Shown: positions 18,012-24,150 of the stretch, one piece after another
Numbering within the stretch: position 1 is the stretch's first letter
How the letters are laid out: every line of letters begins with the position of its first letter
IMG/VR virus record: IMGVR_UViG_3300024346_000269
Span: 1 to 34,109 of that record
DNA length: 34,109 nucleotides
From: a virus
Strand: one strand, 5' to 3'
Notes under the pieces: generated by a model
Seen by the model: only the letters and a program-made list of their open reading frames with translations
What the model was told of the DNA's origin: nothing
Databases searched by the model: none
Program-made: the position numbers and the translations under genes

Positions 18012-18053
18012 ATACAAAAACATTTCCAAAGAAAAAAATAAAGTTTTTGTGTA
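18011..18053. promoter_or_regulatory. Inverted repeat over early promoter (-33 region)
   Basis: TATACAAAAAC (18011-18021) is complementary to GTTTTTGTGTA (18043-18053), 11 pairs with one wobble, 21 nt between arms. The right arm contains the TTTG of the -33 element. It could be an operator for a dimeric regulator or a DNA/RNA hairpin, and the near neighbour is the late terminator. Confidence 0.4.
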
Positions 18054-18080
18054 TTAATTGAATAAATAAGGTTATATTTG
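18046..18080 (+). promoter_or_regulatory. Early promoter (Bacteroidota type)
   Basis: TTTG at 18046-18049 and TATATTTG at 18073-18080 fit the TTTG / TAnnTTTG pattern of Bacteroidota primary-sigma promoters, although the 23-nt spacing is at the long end. It lies in the gap after the late terminator and before the early/replication genes. Transcription would start about 7 nt after the box. Confidence 0.7.
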
Positions 18081-18088
18081 TGGAAATC

Positions 18089-18097
18089 AAACCACTT
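18089..18097 (+). promoter_or_regulatory. AAACCACTT early leader box, copy 1
   Basis: AAACCACTT follows the -7 box by 8 nt and precedes ATG 18101 by 3 nt. The same nonamer is at 31844 and 32390, each 6 nt after a TATCTTT box. Confidence 0.6.
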
Positions 18098-18100
18098 TTT

Positions 18101-18364
18101 ATGACCATTACAAACGTTAAAAACAATGTCTATGAGGTTATCATAGGCAAGGATTACAAGCAATTTTTCAGCGAATTAGAACTTATTGAAGTCATTAAGT
18201 ACAATGACATAGCGGATGTACAGAAAACCTCATTAGGGTATTTAGTGTATACCGATTGGGGTGCTTTATTGCCTCACCAATACATAAGAACTATGTCAGA
18301 GAATGCCAAATGGCTTTTAGAAATGTCTCTTATTGGAATCACCCCACAAATCACAAACAACTAA
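18101..18364 (+). CDS. Early protein of unknown function
   Basis: 87 residues from ATG 18101; an in-frame GTG at 18080 is inside the promoter, so it is not used. Mixed alpha/beta, no known domain: beta hairpin (TNVKNNVYEVIIGKDY), helix, strand (TSLGYLVYTDW) and an Ile/Asn-rich end. First gene after the early promoter, so probably made first in infection. Phage genes in this place often act against host functions; nothing in the sequence proves that here. Two nt separate it from the ERF gene. Confidence 0.6.
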   Translation: MTITNVKNNVYEVIIGKDYKQFFSELELIEVIKYNDIADVQKTSLGYLVYTDWGALLPHQYIRTMSENAKWLLEMSLIGITPQITNN

Positions 18365-18366
18365 TC

Positions 18367-18978
18367 ATGGAATTATCAATCATTCAATCAGAACTTAAAG
18401 CACCTAAAGGAAACTTTAACTCATTTGGTAAGTATAAATACCGAAGCTGCGAAGACATAGTAGAGGCAGTAAAGCCTGTACTATTAAAGCATGGCTTTGC
18501 CCTAATTATTACAGATGAATTATTAAACATTGGTGAGAGGTACTACATTAAAGCTACTGCACTTATAACAAATGGCACTACACATTACAATGCAGTAGGA
18601 TGGGCAAGGGAAGAAGAGATTAAAAAAGGGATGGATGCTGCACAGATAACAGGTTCAGCCTCTTCTTATGCCCGTAAATATGCTTTAAATGGGTTATTAG
18701 CAATAGATGATACAAAGGATGCTGATACTATTGAGCATAAAGATGAAATAGGGGATGATAAAAGACTTTGGCTTATTACCTTGCTTGAAAATTCTACCTA
18801 TGAGGAAAGACAAAAGGAACAACTTGCTTTGAAGATAGAAGCTATTAACTCACAGGTTGATTATGACAAAGCACTTATTAACTTACAAGCTAATCAGATT
18901 GAGGACAAAGACAGGATTGCAATGGGCATGAATTATAATGCAACCGATATTAAGAAAACCCTTAAAAACTTAAAGTAA
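18367..18978 (+). CDS. erf: ERF-family single-strand annealing protein
   Basis: 203 residues from ATG 18367; a start at 18256 in the same frame would overlap the previous gene by 109 nt. The N-terminal half has the ERF pattern: FGKYKYRSCEDIVEAVKPVL (about 18-37), a strand pair (YYIKATALIT) and the helix QITGSASSYARKYALNGLL with the Gly/Ser and Tyr-Ala-Arg-Lys-Tyr signature, followed by DDTKDAD. The family anneals complementary single strands during recombination-dependent replication, as with P22 Erf. The C-terminal 70 residues are a variable acidic/helical tail. Stop shares a base with the next start. Confidence 0.87.
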   Translation: MELSIIQSELKAPKGNFNSFGKYKYRSCEDIVEAVKPVLLKHGFALIITDELLNIGERYYIKATALITNGTTHYNAVGWAREEEIKKGMDAAQITGSASSYARKYALNGLLAIDDTKDADTIEHKDEIGDDKRLWLITLLENSTYEERQKEQLALKIEAINSQVDYDKALINLQANQIEDKDRIAMGMNYNATDIKKTLKNLK

Positions 18979-19346
18979 TGGAATTGGAACAACTACAAAC
19001 AAGATATGAGAACATGACCAAGTTCTTAGAGCAACCCTTGAATAAGGAATACGATGCCCTAATTACCAGAATGGAACACTTAGGGATATTATTGGCAAGG
19101 GCAGGGGAATATATGACAGAGGCAGCCTACAGAATAGATGAGGTGGTAGACATAGAATGTAAAGTAAACCTTGAACTTCTGGATAAGTATTCTGCTTCAA
19201 CTTTTAACATGATGATAAAGGCAAAAGCTAAAGACTGGAATAAAATGAAGCTGGGTTTTGAAAGATGCTGCTCTTCAGCAGTACATCAAATAGATGCCAT
19301 TAGGACTATATTGTCATTTGAGAAAGCAAAAATGAACCTGATATGA
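18978..19346 (+). CDS. Helical protein next to ERF, unknown function
   Basis: 122 residues, almost wholly helical, with heptad-like Leu/Met spacing and no strands. It has two Cys in a row (FERCCSSAVHQ, around 96). No domain recognised. Coupled to ERF by TAATG and overlapping the next gene by 4 nt, so its expression is tied to recombination/replication genes. It might be an accessory factor of the annealing protein; this is only a context guess. Confidence 0.6.
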   Translation: MELEQLQTRYENMTKFLEQPLNKEYDALITRMEHLGILLARAGEYMTEAAYRIDEVVDIECKVNLELLDKYSASTFNMMIKAKAKDWNKMKLGFERCCSSAVHQIDAIRTILSFEKAKMNLI

Positions 19347-19531
19347 ATAATTTCCAAGAGATACCATATTACGAAAGGTCTTTATTCATTGCAAAATTGT
19401 ACAATCATGCATGGTATGATTCAGATAGATTTGCTATTTTAAATGACCTATTGACTGAATGGGAGAAAAACCCATCAAAAGAAGTTAAATTTATGAATGA
19501 TAATTTTAATATTAATAACACAATAATTTAA
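19343..19531 (+). CDS. Small hypothetical protein
   Basis: 62 residues, with Tyr/Trp/Phe-rich helix (YYERSLFIAKLYNHAWYDSD) and an Asn-rich tail. No domain recognised. ATGA overlap with the upstream gene, 2 nt to the next. Translated within the recombination operon. Confidence 0.5.
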   Translation: MNNFQEIPYYERSLFIAKLYNHAWYDSDRFAILNDLLTEWEKNPSKEVKFMNDNFNINNTII

Positions 19532-19533
19532 AC

Positions 19534-19758
19534 ATGGAAAAGAAAGAGTTTGCTAAAGGAATTTTTATTACAGAGAAAACAAGTAAAAGCGGAATCATTT
19601 ACTTAGACATTAACATTGCAGCCGATGGAGGCTATAAGAAGTATGTTGCATTTAAAGGCACTAAAGAGGGCAAATACGGAGGTTTAATGTATTCAGTATA
19701 TGATAAGACAGAAAAAGAAACAAGCACCGCTAATGAGTCTAAAAATCTACCATTCTAA
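19534..19758 (+). CDS. Small beta-rich protein, possible nucleic-acid-binding
   Basis: 74 residues: N-terminal strands (KGIFITEKTSKSGIIYLDIN), a Gly/Tyr/Lys loop (DGGYKKYVAFKG) and an acidic tail ending NLPF. The acidic tail with a terminal Pro-Phe recalls the C-terminal tip of single-strand-binding proteins, which recruits partner proteins. It lies between the ERF group and a DnaA-like gene, so an SSB-like or SSB-partner role is plausible. The chain is too short for a full SSB OB fold, so this is a tentative reading. Overlaps the next start by 1 nt. Confidence 0.5.
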   Translation: MEKKEFAKGIFITEKTSKSGIIYLDINIAADGGYKKYVAFKGTKEGKYGGLMYSVYDKTEKETSTANESKNLPF

Positions 19759-20147
19759 TGAGAGTTGAACAAATACAAAGTATAATTGAAAGCCATAAAT
19801 TATTAATCAAAAGACTGGAAAAAATGATTAAGGCAAGTCCTATAAGAAAGCGAGATTTTACTTGCTTGGTTGAGAATATAATTGAAGAAGTTAACCGAGA
19901 GTTTAAGGTTAATTGTACCGAGCAAACACGCAAGAAATCAATCGTTTATGCAAGGCACGCAGCAAGTTATTTGCTAAAGAAACATACTAATTTAATTTGG
20001 TTAGAAATAGCAACTACTTGTGGAAATACAGACCATTCAACCGCTATGAATAGCTACAGAACCTGTATAGACTTAATGGCAACAGATGAAGACTACGCTA
20101 TTTCTGTAAATAATATTATAAATAGGTTGAAAGTCTTAGAAAATTAG
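19758..20147 (+). CDS. Free-standing DnaA domain IV protein
   Basis: 129 residues. An N-terminal helical part (1-35, Lys-rich) precedes residues 40-115, which match the DNA-binding domain IV of DnaA: NREFKVNCTEQTRKKSIVYA (with helices), then HTH residues TCGNTDHSTAMNSYR (88-102), where the GNTDHSTAMNS part is the DnaA signature. There is no AAA+ ATPase part. It might recognise DnaA boxes or a phage origin without ATP hydrolysis, either loading a partner at the origin or competing with host DnaA. It ends just before the promoter and structured RNA at 20127-20247. Confidence 0.8.
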   Translation: MRVEQIQSIIESHKLLIKRLEKMIKASPIRKRDFTCLVENIIEEVNREFKVNCTEQTRKKSIVYARHAASYLLKKHTNLIWLEIATTCGNTDHSTAMNSYRTCIDLMATDEDYAISVNNIINRLKVLEN

Positions 20148-20157
20148 TTTATATTTG
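20127..20157 (+). promoter_or_regulatory. Promoter driving the structured RNA / replication genes
   Basis: TTG at 20127-20129 and TATATTTG at 20150-20157, 20 nt apart, match the Bacteroidota promoter pattern well. The -33 part lies in the end of the DnaA-like gene. The predicted start (about 20162-20165) coincides with the 5' arm of the first hairpin of the RNA. Confidence 0.7.
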
Positions 20158-20161
20158 ATAC

Positions 20162-20247
20162 ATGAAGGGTTCAGACTTCATATTATTAACTTATTTTATT
20201 CCTAATGGGGGGCGGTGCTGAACAACCAATCCTCATTAGGTTTTTTG
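20162..20247 (+). ncRNA. Structured RNA with kissing hairpin loops, ending in a terminator
   Basis: Hairpin 1: ATGAAG (20162-20167) with CTTCAT (20176-20181), 8-nt loop GGTTCAGA. Hairpin 2: CCTAATGGGG (20201-20210) with CCTCATTAGG (20231-20240), ten pairs with one wobble, inner GGT/ACC (20214-20216, 20225-20227) closing an 8-nt loop GCTGAACA. Loop 1 bases GTTCAG (20169-20174) are fully complementary to loop 2 bases CTGAAC (20218-20223), so the loops could kiss with six pairs. Six T follow (20241-20246), making hairpin 2 a terminator. Predicted transcript about 85 nt from the promoter just upstream. It could be a free RNA or a leader that attenuates the replication gene at 20252. Confidence 0.7.
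20201..20246 (+). terminator. Terminator/attenuator at end of structured RNA
   Basis: Ten-pair stem 20201-20210 / 20231-20240 followed by TTTTTT (20241-20246). Lies 5 nt before ATG 20252, so the same hairpin both ends the RNA and controls read-through. Confidence 0.75.
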
Positions 20248-20251
20248 TTTT

Positions 20252-21013
20252 ATGGAACATCACTTTGATAAAGATATTGCTACTCAATACGGGGTTGATG
20301 AGGCTATAATGTTGAACCATTTAATATTCTGGATAGAAAAAAACAGGGCAAATAAAAGAAATTTTATAGATGGTTATCATTGGACTTATAGCAGTTATAA
20401 AGCGTTTACTGAAATATTTCCGTACTGGAAGGAACTTAAAATAAAAAGAATATTAGATTCTTTGGTAAATAAAGGTTTAATTTTAAGGGGTAACCATAAC
20501 AAAATGGGGTATGATAGAACCTGTTGGTATGCTTTAATAAATGAAGAATGCATATTTCAAAAACGAAATGTCCATATTTCAAAAATGAAAGATGGATTTA
20601 TCGAAAATGAAAGACCTATACCATATAATTTAACAGATAATATAACATATAATATAACAGAAATACAACTATCATTTTTTTCTTTTGAGTATGAGCAACT
20701 ATGGAAAGAATGGAATGAATACAAAAAGGCAGAATTTAAAGATACCTTTAAAACTAAAAAATCAGAGCAAGTAGCAATTAACCAGCTTCAAAAAATATCT
20801 GATAATGATATTGAAATTGCAAAAGAAATAGTAAATTTATCTATATCAAACAGATGGAAAGGACTTTTTAAAATTAAACCACTTAAAACCACTAATAATG
20901 CAAAATCAACTATTGACTATTACAAAGAACATTCAGAAAGAAACCTCAAATGGGCAAACGCTTGGGATGCAGCCGAAGGAAGACCACCTTTTTCTGGAAG
21001 CCAAGAAGACTGA
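20252..21013 (+). CDS. Replication initiator-like winged-helix protein
   Basis: 253 residues. The N-terminal 110 residues follow a winged-helix pattern seen in phage replisome organisers (HFDKDIATQYGVDEAIMLNH, a Tyr-rich YHWTYSSYKAF helix, then LDSLVNKGLILRGN). The middle (130-160) is a Ser/Thr/Asn-rich linker. Residues 165-220 are Lys/Glu helices with a WKEWNEYKKAEFK segment, similar to the C-terminal region of DnaD-like or helicase-loading proteins. Gene follows the attenuator, so its level may depend on the structured RNA. A transcription-regulator reading is possible but the context favours replication start. Confidence 0.6.
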   Translation: MEHHFDKDIATQYGVDEAIMLNHLIFWIEKNRANKRNFIDGYHWTYSSYKAFTEIFPYWKELKIKRILDSLVNKGLILRGNHNKMGYDRTCWYALINEECIFQKRNVHISKMKDGFIENERPIPYNLTDNITYNITEIQLSFFSFEYEQLWKEWNEYKKAEFKDTFKTKKSEQVAINQLQKISDNDIEIAKEIVNLSISNRWKGLFKIKPLKTTNNAKSTIDYYKEHSERNLKWANAWDAAEGRPPFSGSQED

Positions 21014-21632
21014 AAAATTAAAAGCAGTTAACATTCCTATTATCTTACAAGTTATTCAAAAAGGTTTATTACTTTTAGGAATCAAAGGAGATAAGCACCC
21101 AGATGAATTATCAATGCAACTAATAGTTGCTGAATTAAGAAGTCATTATGTAGGCTTATCAATAGGAGAATTAGACCTTGCTTTTACTTTAGCTTCCAGA
21201 GGTCAGCTGGATTTTGACAATAATACGTATCAATCATTTTCAGTATTATACATGAACAGAATGCTATCAAGTTATGCAAGATGGGCAGCTAATAAACACT
21301 TTGTAGAAAGAGTGGTTGAAGTACCGCAATTATCTAACCCATTGCCTGATGATGAACTTATACAAATTTCTTTGGATAGTTACAAAAAGTTTAAACAATG
21401 GTGGTCAATCTTTAACTGTCTGAAGATATTCAATATGCTTTATGAAAAAAAACTTGTTGGGCAAAATATAGATGAAATAGTTAAAATAACTTATGAGGCA
21501 ATGAGGAGAAGGTTAGACAGGGCAGAAAAGGAGGAGAAGAAAGACATAATAGCTGAAATGAAAGATGATGATATTATGGAATTGAACTGTAGAAGAATGG
21601 CAGTAGCTTTATATTTTAATTCTATAATATGA
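20967..21632 (+). CDS. Replication-associated protein, unassigned family
   Basis: 221 residues from ATG 20967, which overlaps the previous gene by 47 nt; an earlier ATG at 20898 would add 23 residues with a 116-nt overlap, and is preceded by a chance or real copy of the early box AAACCACTT (20876). Core contains helices (NIPIILQVIQKGLLLLGI, GELDLAFTLASRGQL) and a QSFSVLYMNRMLSSYARWA segment, a pattern I associate with Bacteroidota phage replication proteins following an initiator. The C-terminus is a Lys/Glu helix (RAEKEEKKDIIAEM). A helicase loader is the best guess. No ATP-binding motif seen. Stop overlaps the next start (ATGA). Confidence 0.55.
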   Translation: MQPKEDHLFLEAKKTEKLKAVNIPIILQVIQKGLLLLGIKGDKHPDELSMQLIVAELRSHYVGLSIGELDLAFTLASRGQLDFDNNTYQSFSVLYMNRMLSSYARWAANKHFVERVVEVPQLSNPLPDDELIQISLDSYKKFKQWWSIFNCLKIFNMLYEKKLVGQNIDEIVKITYEAMRRRLDRAEKEEKKDIIAEMKDDDIMELNCRRMAVALYFNSII

Positions 21633-21919
21633 AATTAAACGCTTCGCAGGCTGAATCATTTGAACTGCTTTACTCCTCTATAAGCAATGCTTTAATCTAT
21701 GCAGAAGATTTAAAGGAAAGTTTGCCCCAATCAATTTACCCATTTATTGTTAAATTAACATGGATGAAAACCAATCTTGAACTTAAAATACCAGAGAATT
21801 TAAGAAGATTAGCAAGGCAACAAGACACTTTATACTTTGATGAGTTATGTAGATGTGTTACTGGTATGAATGAGGAACAAAGAGTAAGATTAGAAACCTT
21901 TATTAATAAGGAATTATAG
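21629..21919 (+). CDS. Helical hypothetical protein
   Basis: 96 residues, helical, with a Ser-rich first helix (SQAESFELLYSSISNALIYA) and a Leu/Arg-rich second half. No recognised domain, no membrane segment. ATGA overlap with the replication-associated protein suggests coupled translation. There is a 47-nt A/T-rich gap after it with no clear signal. Confidence 0.55.
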   Translation: MKLNASQAESFELLYSSISNALIYAEDLKESLPQSIYPFIVKLTWMKTNLELKIPENLRRLARQQDTLYFDELCRCVTGMNEEQRVRLETFINKEL

Positions 21920-21966
21920 AACAAGAATAAGAATAAAGCTGATTTATAACATATAAATAATAAACT

Positions 21967-22167
21967 ATGGCACAACAAACAGCAGTAGAATGGTTGTTCG
22001 AGAAGATAACCGAACAAGGAACTAATCCTTATTGGGATATGAGATTTATTCAAGCCAAACAAATGGAGAAAGAACAGATAATTGATTCTTATATAATGGG
22101 TAGCTATGATATGGCAGCTAAAGAATTTAACCCAGAAAAATACTATAACGAAACATATAACAAATAA
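21967..22167 (+). CDS. Small conserved-looking phage protein
   Basis: 66 residues. AVEWLFEKI at the N-terminus, then AKQMEKEQIIDSYIMG, is a pattern common to short proteins scattered in Bacteroidota phages, but with no assigned function. Acidic and helical, ends in a Tyr/Asn tail. One nt before the next ATG. Confidence 0.65.
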   Translation: MAQQTAVEWLFEKITEQGTNPYWDMRFIQAKQMEKEQIIDSYIMGSYDMAAKEFNPEKYYNETYNK

Positions 22168-22168
22168 C

Positions 22169-22402
22169 ATGAAAGCAACACTTGAATTTAACCTACCAGA
22201 TGACCAGCAAGAATATGATTTGGCAAACAATGGCTTAAACTTTTGGAATGTTTTATGGGAAATTGACCAAGAATTGAGAACCAAGACTAAATATGCAGCT
22301 GATGATTTGCCACAAGATAAGTATGATGCGTACCAAGAAATAAGAGATTTACTAAGAGAATTAATGACAGAAAATAATATTGATTTTAATATAGTAAAAT
22401 AA
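22169..22402 (+). CDS. Small acidic protein of unknown function
   Basis: 77 residues from ATG 22169; a start at 22106 would overlap the upstream gene by 62 nt and adds unlikely sequence. Strand MKATLEFNLPDDQ, then FWNVLWEIDQELR helix and an acidic helical end. Similar short proteins (LEFNLPED-type start) are common in Bacteroidota phages. Function unknown. Confidence 0.65.
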   Translation: MKATLEFNLPDDQQEYDLANNGLNFWNVLWEIDQELRTKTKYAADDLPQDKYDAYQEIRDLLRELMTENNIDFNIVK

Positions 22403-22407
22403 AAATT

Positions 22408-22593
22408 ATGGCAGATATTACAATGTGCAAAGGGTTAGAATGCCCAGTTAAAGAAGATTGCTACAGGTTCAATGCAAAGGCTGATGAGTACCAATACTAC
22501 TTTACTGAAATACCTTATGACAAAGAAAAGAAAAAATGTGATTACTACTGGGGTAATAATTCTCAATCAATTTTTGAACAAATAGAAGCATAA
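22408..22593 (+). CDS. Small Cys-containing protein
   Basis: 61 residues. Cys residues in CKGLECPVKEDCYRF (7, 12, 18) and a later CDYYWG (44) may hold a metal or an Fe-S type site; four Cys in a row of spacing x4, x5, x25. Tyr-rich. Short proteins of this plan are common in Bacteroidota phages. Preceded by 5 nt, ends one nt into the next ATG. Confidence 0.65.
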   Translation: MADITMCKGLECPVKEDCYRFNAKADEYQYYFTEIPYDKEKKKCDYYWGNNSQSIFEQIEA

Positions 22594-22790
22594 TGAAAGA
22601 TTCAATAGTAGAAGCAGTATTGGAAAAGTATGAACGTAGGGCATCATTAGGCTTTATAAAATACAAAACCAATTTAGACAGGGAAGATTTGGATATAGTA
22701 GATTGGATAGACCATGCACAAGATGAAGCAATGGACTTAACTTTATATCTTGAAAAACTAAAGAAATATATAATAGAAAAGAAGTTATGA
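22593..22790 (+). CDS. Small helical protein, MazG-like resemblance only
   Basis: 65 residues. Two helices: VEAVLEKYERRASLG and DWIDHAQDEAMDLTLYLEKL. The second carries acidic residues at helix-turn spacing (D-H-x2-DEAMD), reminiscent of dNTP pyrophosphohydrolase (MazG-like) helices but too short to contain a full active site. Stop overlaps the start of the nested zinc-ribbon gene by ATGA. Confidence 0.6.
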   Translation: MKDSIVEAVLEKYERRASLGFIKYKTNLDREDLDIVDWIDHAQDEAMDLTLYLEKLKKYIIEKKL

Positions 22791-22951
22791 AATGTGAATC
22801 ATGTAAGAAGCTATATACAATAACTAAATATAAAAACAGAATAGGGAACTGCAAATGCCCGTATTGCTACTATGGATTTAACTGCAAGTCAACTAACCAA
22901 ATGGGCAAAGGAAAAGTTAACAGAAATGGGGTGCAGGGTAAACAGGGTTAA
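22787..22951 (+). CDS. Small zinc-ribbon protein (missed short gene)
   Basis: 54 residues. MKCESCKKLYTITKY (Cys3, Cys6) and NCKCPYCYYGFNC (Cys22, 24, 27, 33) form a knuckle pair, CxxC then CxCPxC, like a zinc ribbon. It starts with ATGA overlapping the previous stop and fills the otherwise empty 82-nt gap before the nuclease gene, which it then overlaps by 80 nt in a different frame. The two-Cys-knuckle region lies entirely before the overlap, which supports it as real. The tail past residue 33 is Gly/Lys/Asn-rich and probably disordered. Confidence 0.55.
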   Translation: MKCESCKKLYTITKYKNRIGNCKCPYCYYGFNCKSTNQMGKGKVNRNGVQGKQG

Positions 22952-23186
22952 CAATATCCCAGTCAGAAGAAGGAAGGGAACAATAGAAAAAGGATGGGCA
23001 GACCTTCAAGGTTATACAAACAAAGGTTTATATATCTGTTGCGAAATTAAGAAACTTGGTGACAGATTAAGCCCTGAACAAATGGATAGACTGGAAGACG
23101 TAGTTAATTGTGGAGGTATTGCGTACATTTGCAGTGAGCAAGATAATCAACCCTTGTTTATAGTATGGGGCGAAACGAAATTTTAA
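22872..23186 (+). CDS. VRR-NUC domain nuclease
   Basis: 104 residues. Helical start (TASQLTKWAKEKLTEMGC), then the nuclease pattern: GWADLQG (Asp about 44), CCEIKKLGD (Glu-x-Lys about 58-60) and LSPEQMDRLE (Gln about 70), then GGIAYIC. Asp...Glu-x-Lys...Gln is the catalytic set of VRR-NUC enzymes, which cut branched or bubble DNA. Commonly encoded in phage replication regions. Overlaps the zinc-ribbon frame at its start and the sigma-like gene at its end (22 nt). Confidence 0.82.
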   Translation: MDLTASQLTKWAKEKLTEMGCRVNRVNNIPVRRRKGTIEKGWADLQGYTNKGLYICCEIKKLGDRLSPEQMDRLEDVVNCGGIAYICSEQDNQPLFIVWGETKF

Positions 23187-23653
23187 TTGAATTTTGGCAG
23201 TCAAAAGAAGTAAATGCTGCATTTAAAAAGATGCATCCTGTTGAATTACAGGAAGACTTAAAAAGTGAAGTGTTTTTGATATTGGCTGAATTACCCCATG
23301 ATAAACTAATTGATTTATACGATAAAAAGCAGCTAAGGTTTTATGTGGTAAGGATAATGCTGAACTTGGTGCAAAATAATAAAACCCCATTTTATAAGAA
23401 GTTTAGAAACTTTGTAGAATTTACGGCAAAGGAAGTGGTTGAGGTTGAACAGAACGATATTACCAGTAAGATAGTAGATTCATTTGCAGACTTACATTGG
23501 TATAAAAAAGAATTAATCAGGCTTTATGCAGAAGAGTTTAACTGCAATGCAAAGGAATTAAGCAGGTCAACTAAGATACCATACATGAGTATAATCAGAA
23601 CCTTGAACATAATTAAGCAGGAACTTAAAACTAAAATTAGAAGCAATGATTGA
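23165..23653 (+). CDS. Sigma-factor-like protein
   Basis: 162 residues. N-terminal helices (LQEDLKSEVFLILAEL about 28-43, then LRFYVVRIMLNLVQNNK about 57-73) have the size and order of sigma region 2, and residues 113-157 (KKELIRLYAEEFNCNAKELS, then IPYMSIIRTLNIIKQ) form a HTH like sigma region 4. No region 3 or long spacer. ECF-like sigmas are built this way, and phages may use such a protein for late transcription, but a plain HTH regulator is possible. The 22-nt overlap with the nuclease gene implies coupled translation. Confidence 0.6.
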   Translation: MGRNEILIEFWQSKEVNAAFKKMHPVELQEDLKSEVFLILAELPHDKLIDLYDKKQLRFYVVRIMLNLVQNNKTPFYKKFRNFVEFTAKEVVEVEQNDITSKIVDSFADLHWYKKELIRLYAEEFNCNAKELSRSTKIPYMSIIRTLNIIKQELKTKIRSND

Positions 23654-23891
23654 AATAATAGGAGCAATATGTTTTAGCTTTTTCTTTATTGAAATGCACC
23701 AATTCCATAAGAAATGGAAACTAAATATTAGACCATTTAATTGTGTAAGTTGTTTAGCAGCATGGACAAGTTTAGCACTTTATTGTTTACCAGACTATGC
23801 AACTTTAGGTTTTTTAATTATGTTTGTTTCTGGAGTTTTTGCACCACTATTTATAAAATTATATCAAAGACTTTATTATGGAATTAAATGA
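23646..23891 (+). CDS. Small membrane protein with CxxC (DUF1360-like)
   Basis: 81 residues. Three hydrophobic stretches (about 2-16, 38-55 and 57-72) and between them PFNCVSCLAAW, a Cys-x2-Cys motif seen in DUF1360-like phage membrane proteins. Probably in the inner membrane. Its role is unknown; it is not near the holin. Overlaps both neighbours by 8-14 nt. Confidence 0.65.
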   Translation: MIEIIGAICFSFFFIEMHQFHKKWKLNIRPFNCVSCLAAWTSLALYCLPDYATLGFLIMFVSGVFAPLFIKLYQRLYYGIK

Positions 23892-24150
23892 TAAGGATTT
23901 TTTGGAAGCTAATATTGGGAATTACCACAGCATCCAAATTGGTTACCTTAGAAATATTGAAATAGATATTTTAAATATGTATGAGGCTTTATATAGAAAG
24001 TATTTAAACGCTTCGCACTATATGTGTAAATATTGCAAGGATGATATCTTTAATACCATCCAAAGGCTTTACGAATATTACCTTGCTTTACCACAAGAAG
24101 ATGTACAGAATCTTGTACAACTTAAAAAAAGAGGAAGACCAAAAAAATGA
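23878..24150 (+). CDS. Small protein with AT-hook-like tail
   Basis: 90 residues, helical, Tyr-rich, with a CKYCKDD motif (about 50-56) and a C-terminal KKRGRPKK, an AT-hook-like sequence (Gly-Arg-Pro core) that binds the minor groove of A/T-rich DNA. This genome is A/T-rich, so non-specific DNA binding is plausible. Such proteins are common in Bacteroidota phages. ATGA overlap with the glycosyltransferase. Confidence 0.62.
   Translation: MELNDKDFLEANIGNYHSIQIGYLRNIEIDILNMYEALYRKYLNASHYMCKYCKDDIFNTIQRLYEYYLALPQEDVQNLVQLKKRGRPKK

Noticed and set aside
18080-18100. GTG start at 18080 for the first early gene
   Set aside because: The codon overlaps the -7 box of the promoter, so the transcript would begin after it; ATG 18101 is used instead.
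21736-22284. 182-codon minus-strand frame
   Set aside because: Spans three ordinary + strand genes, is Phe/Leu/Cys-rich and lacks any domain; an antisense shadow in A/T-rich DNA.
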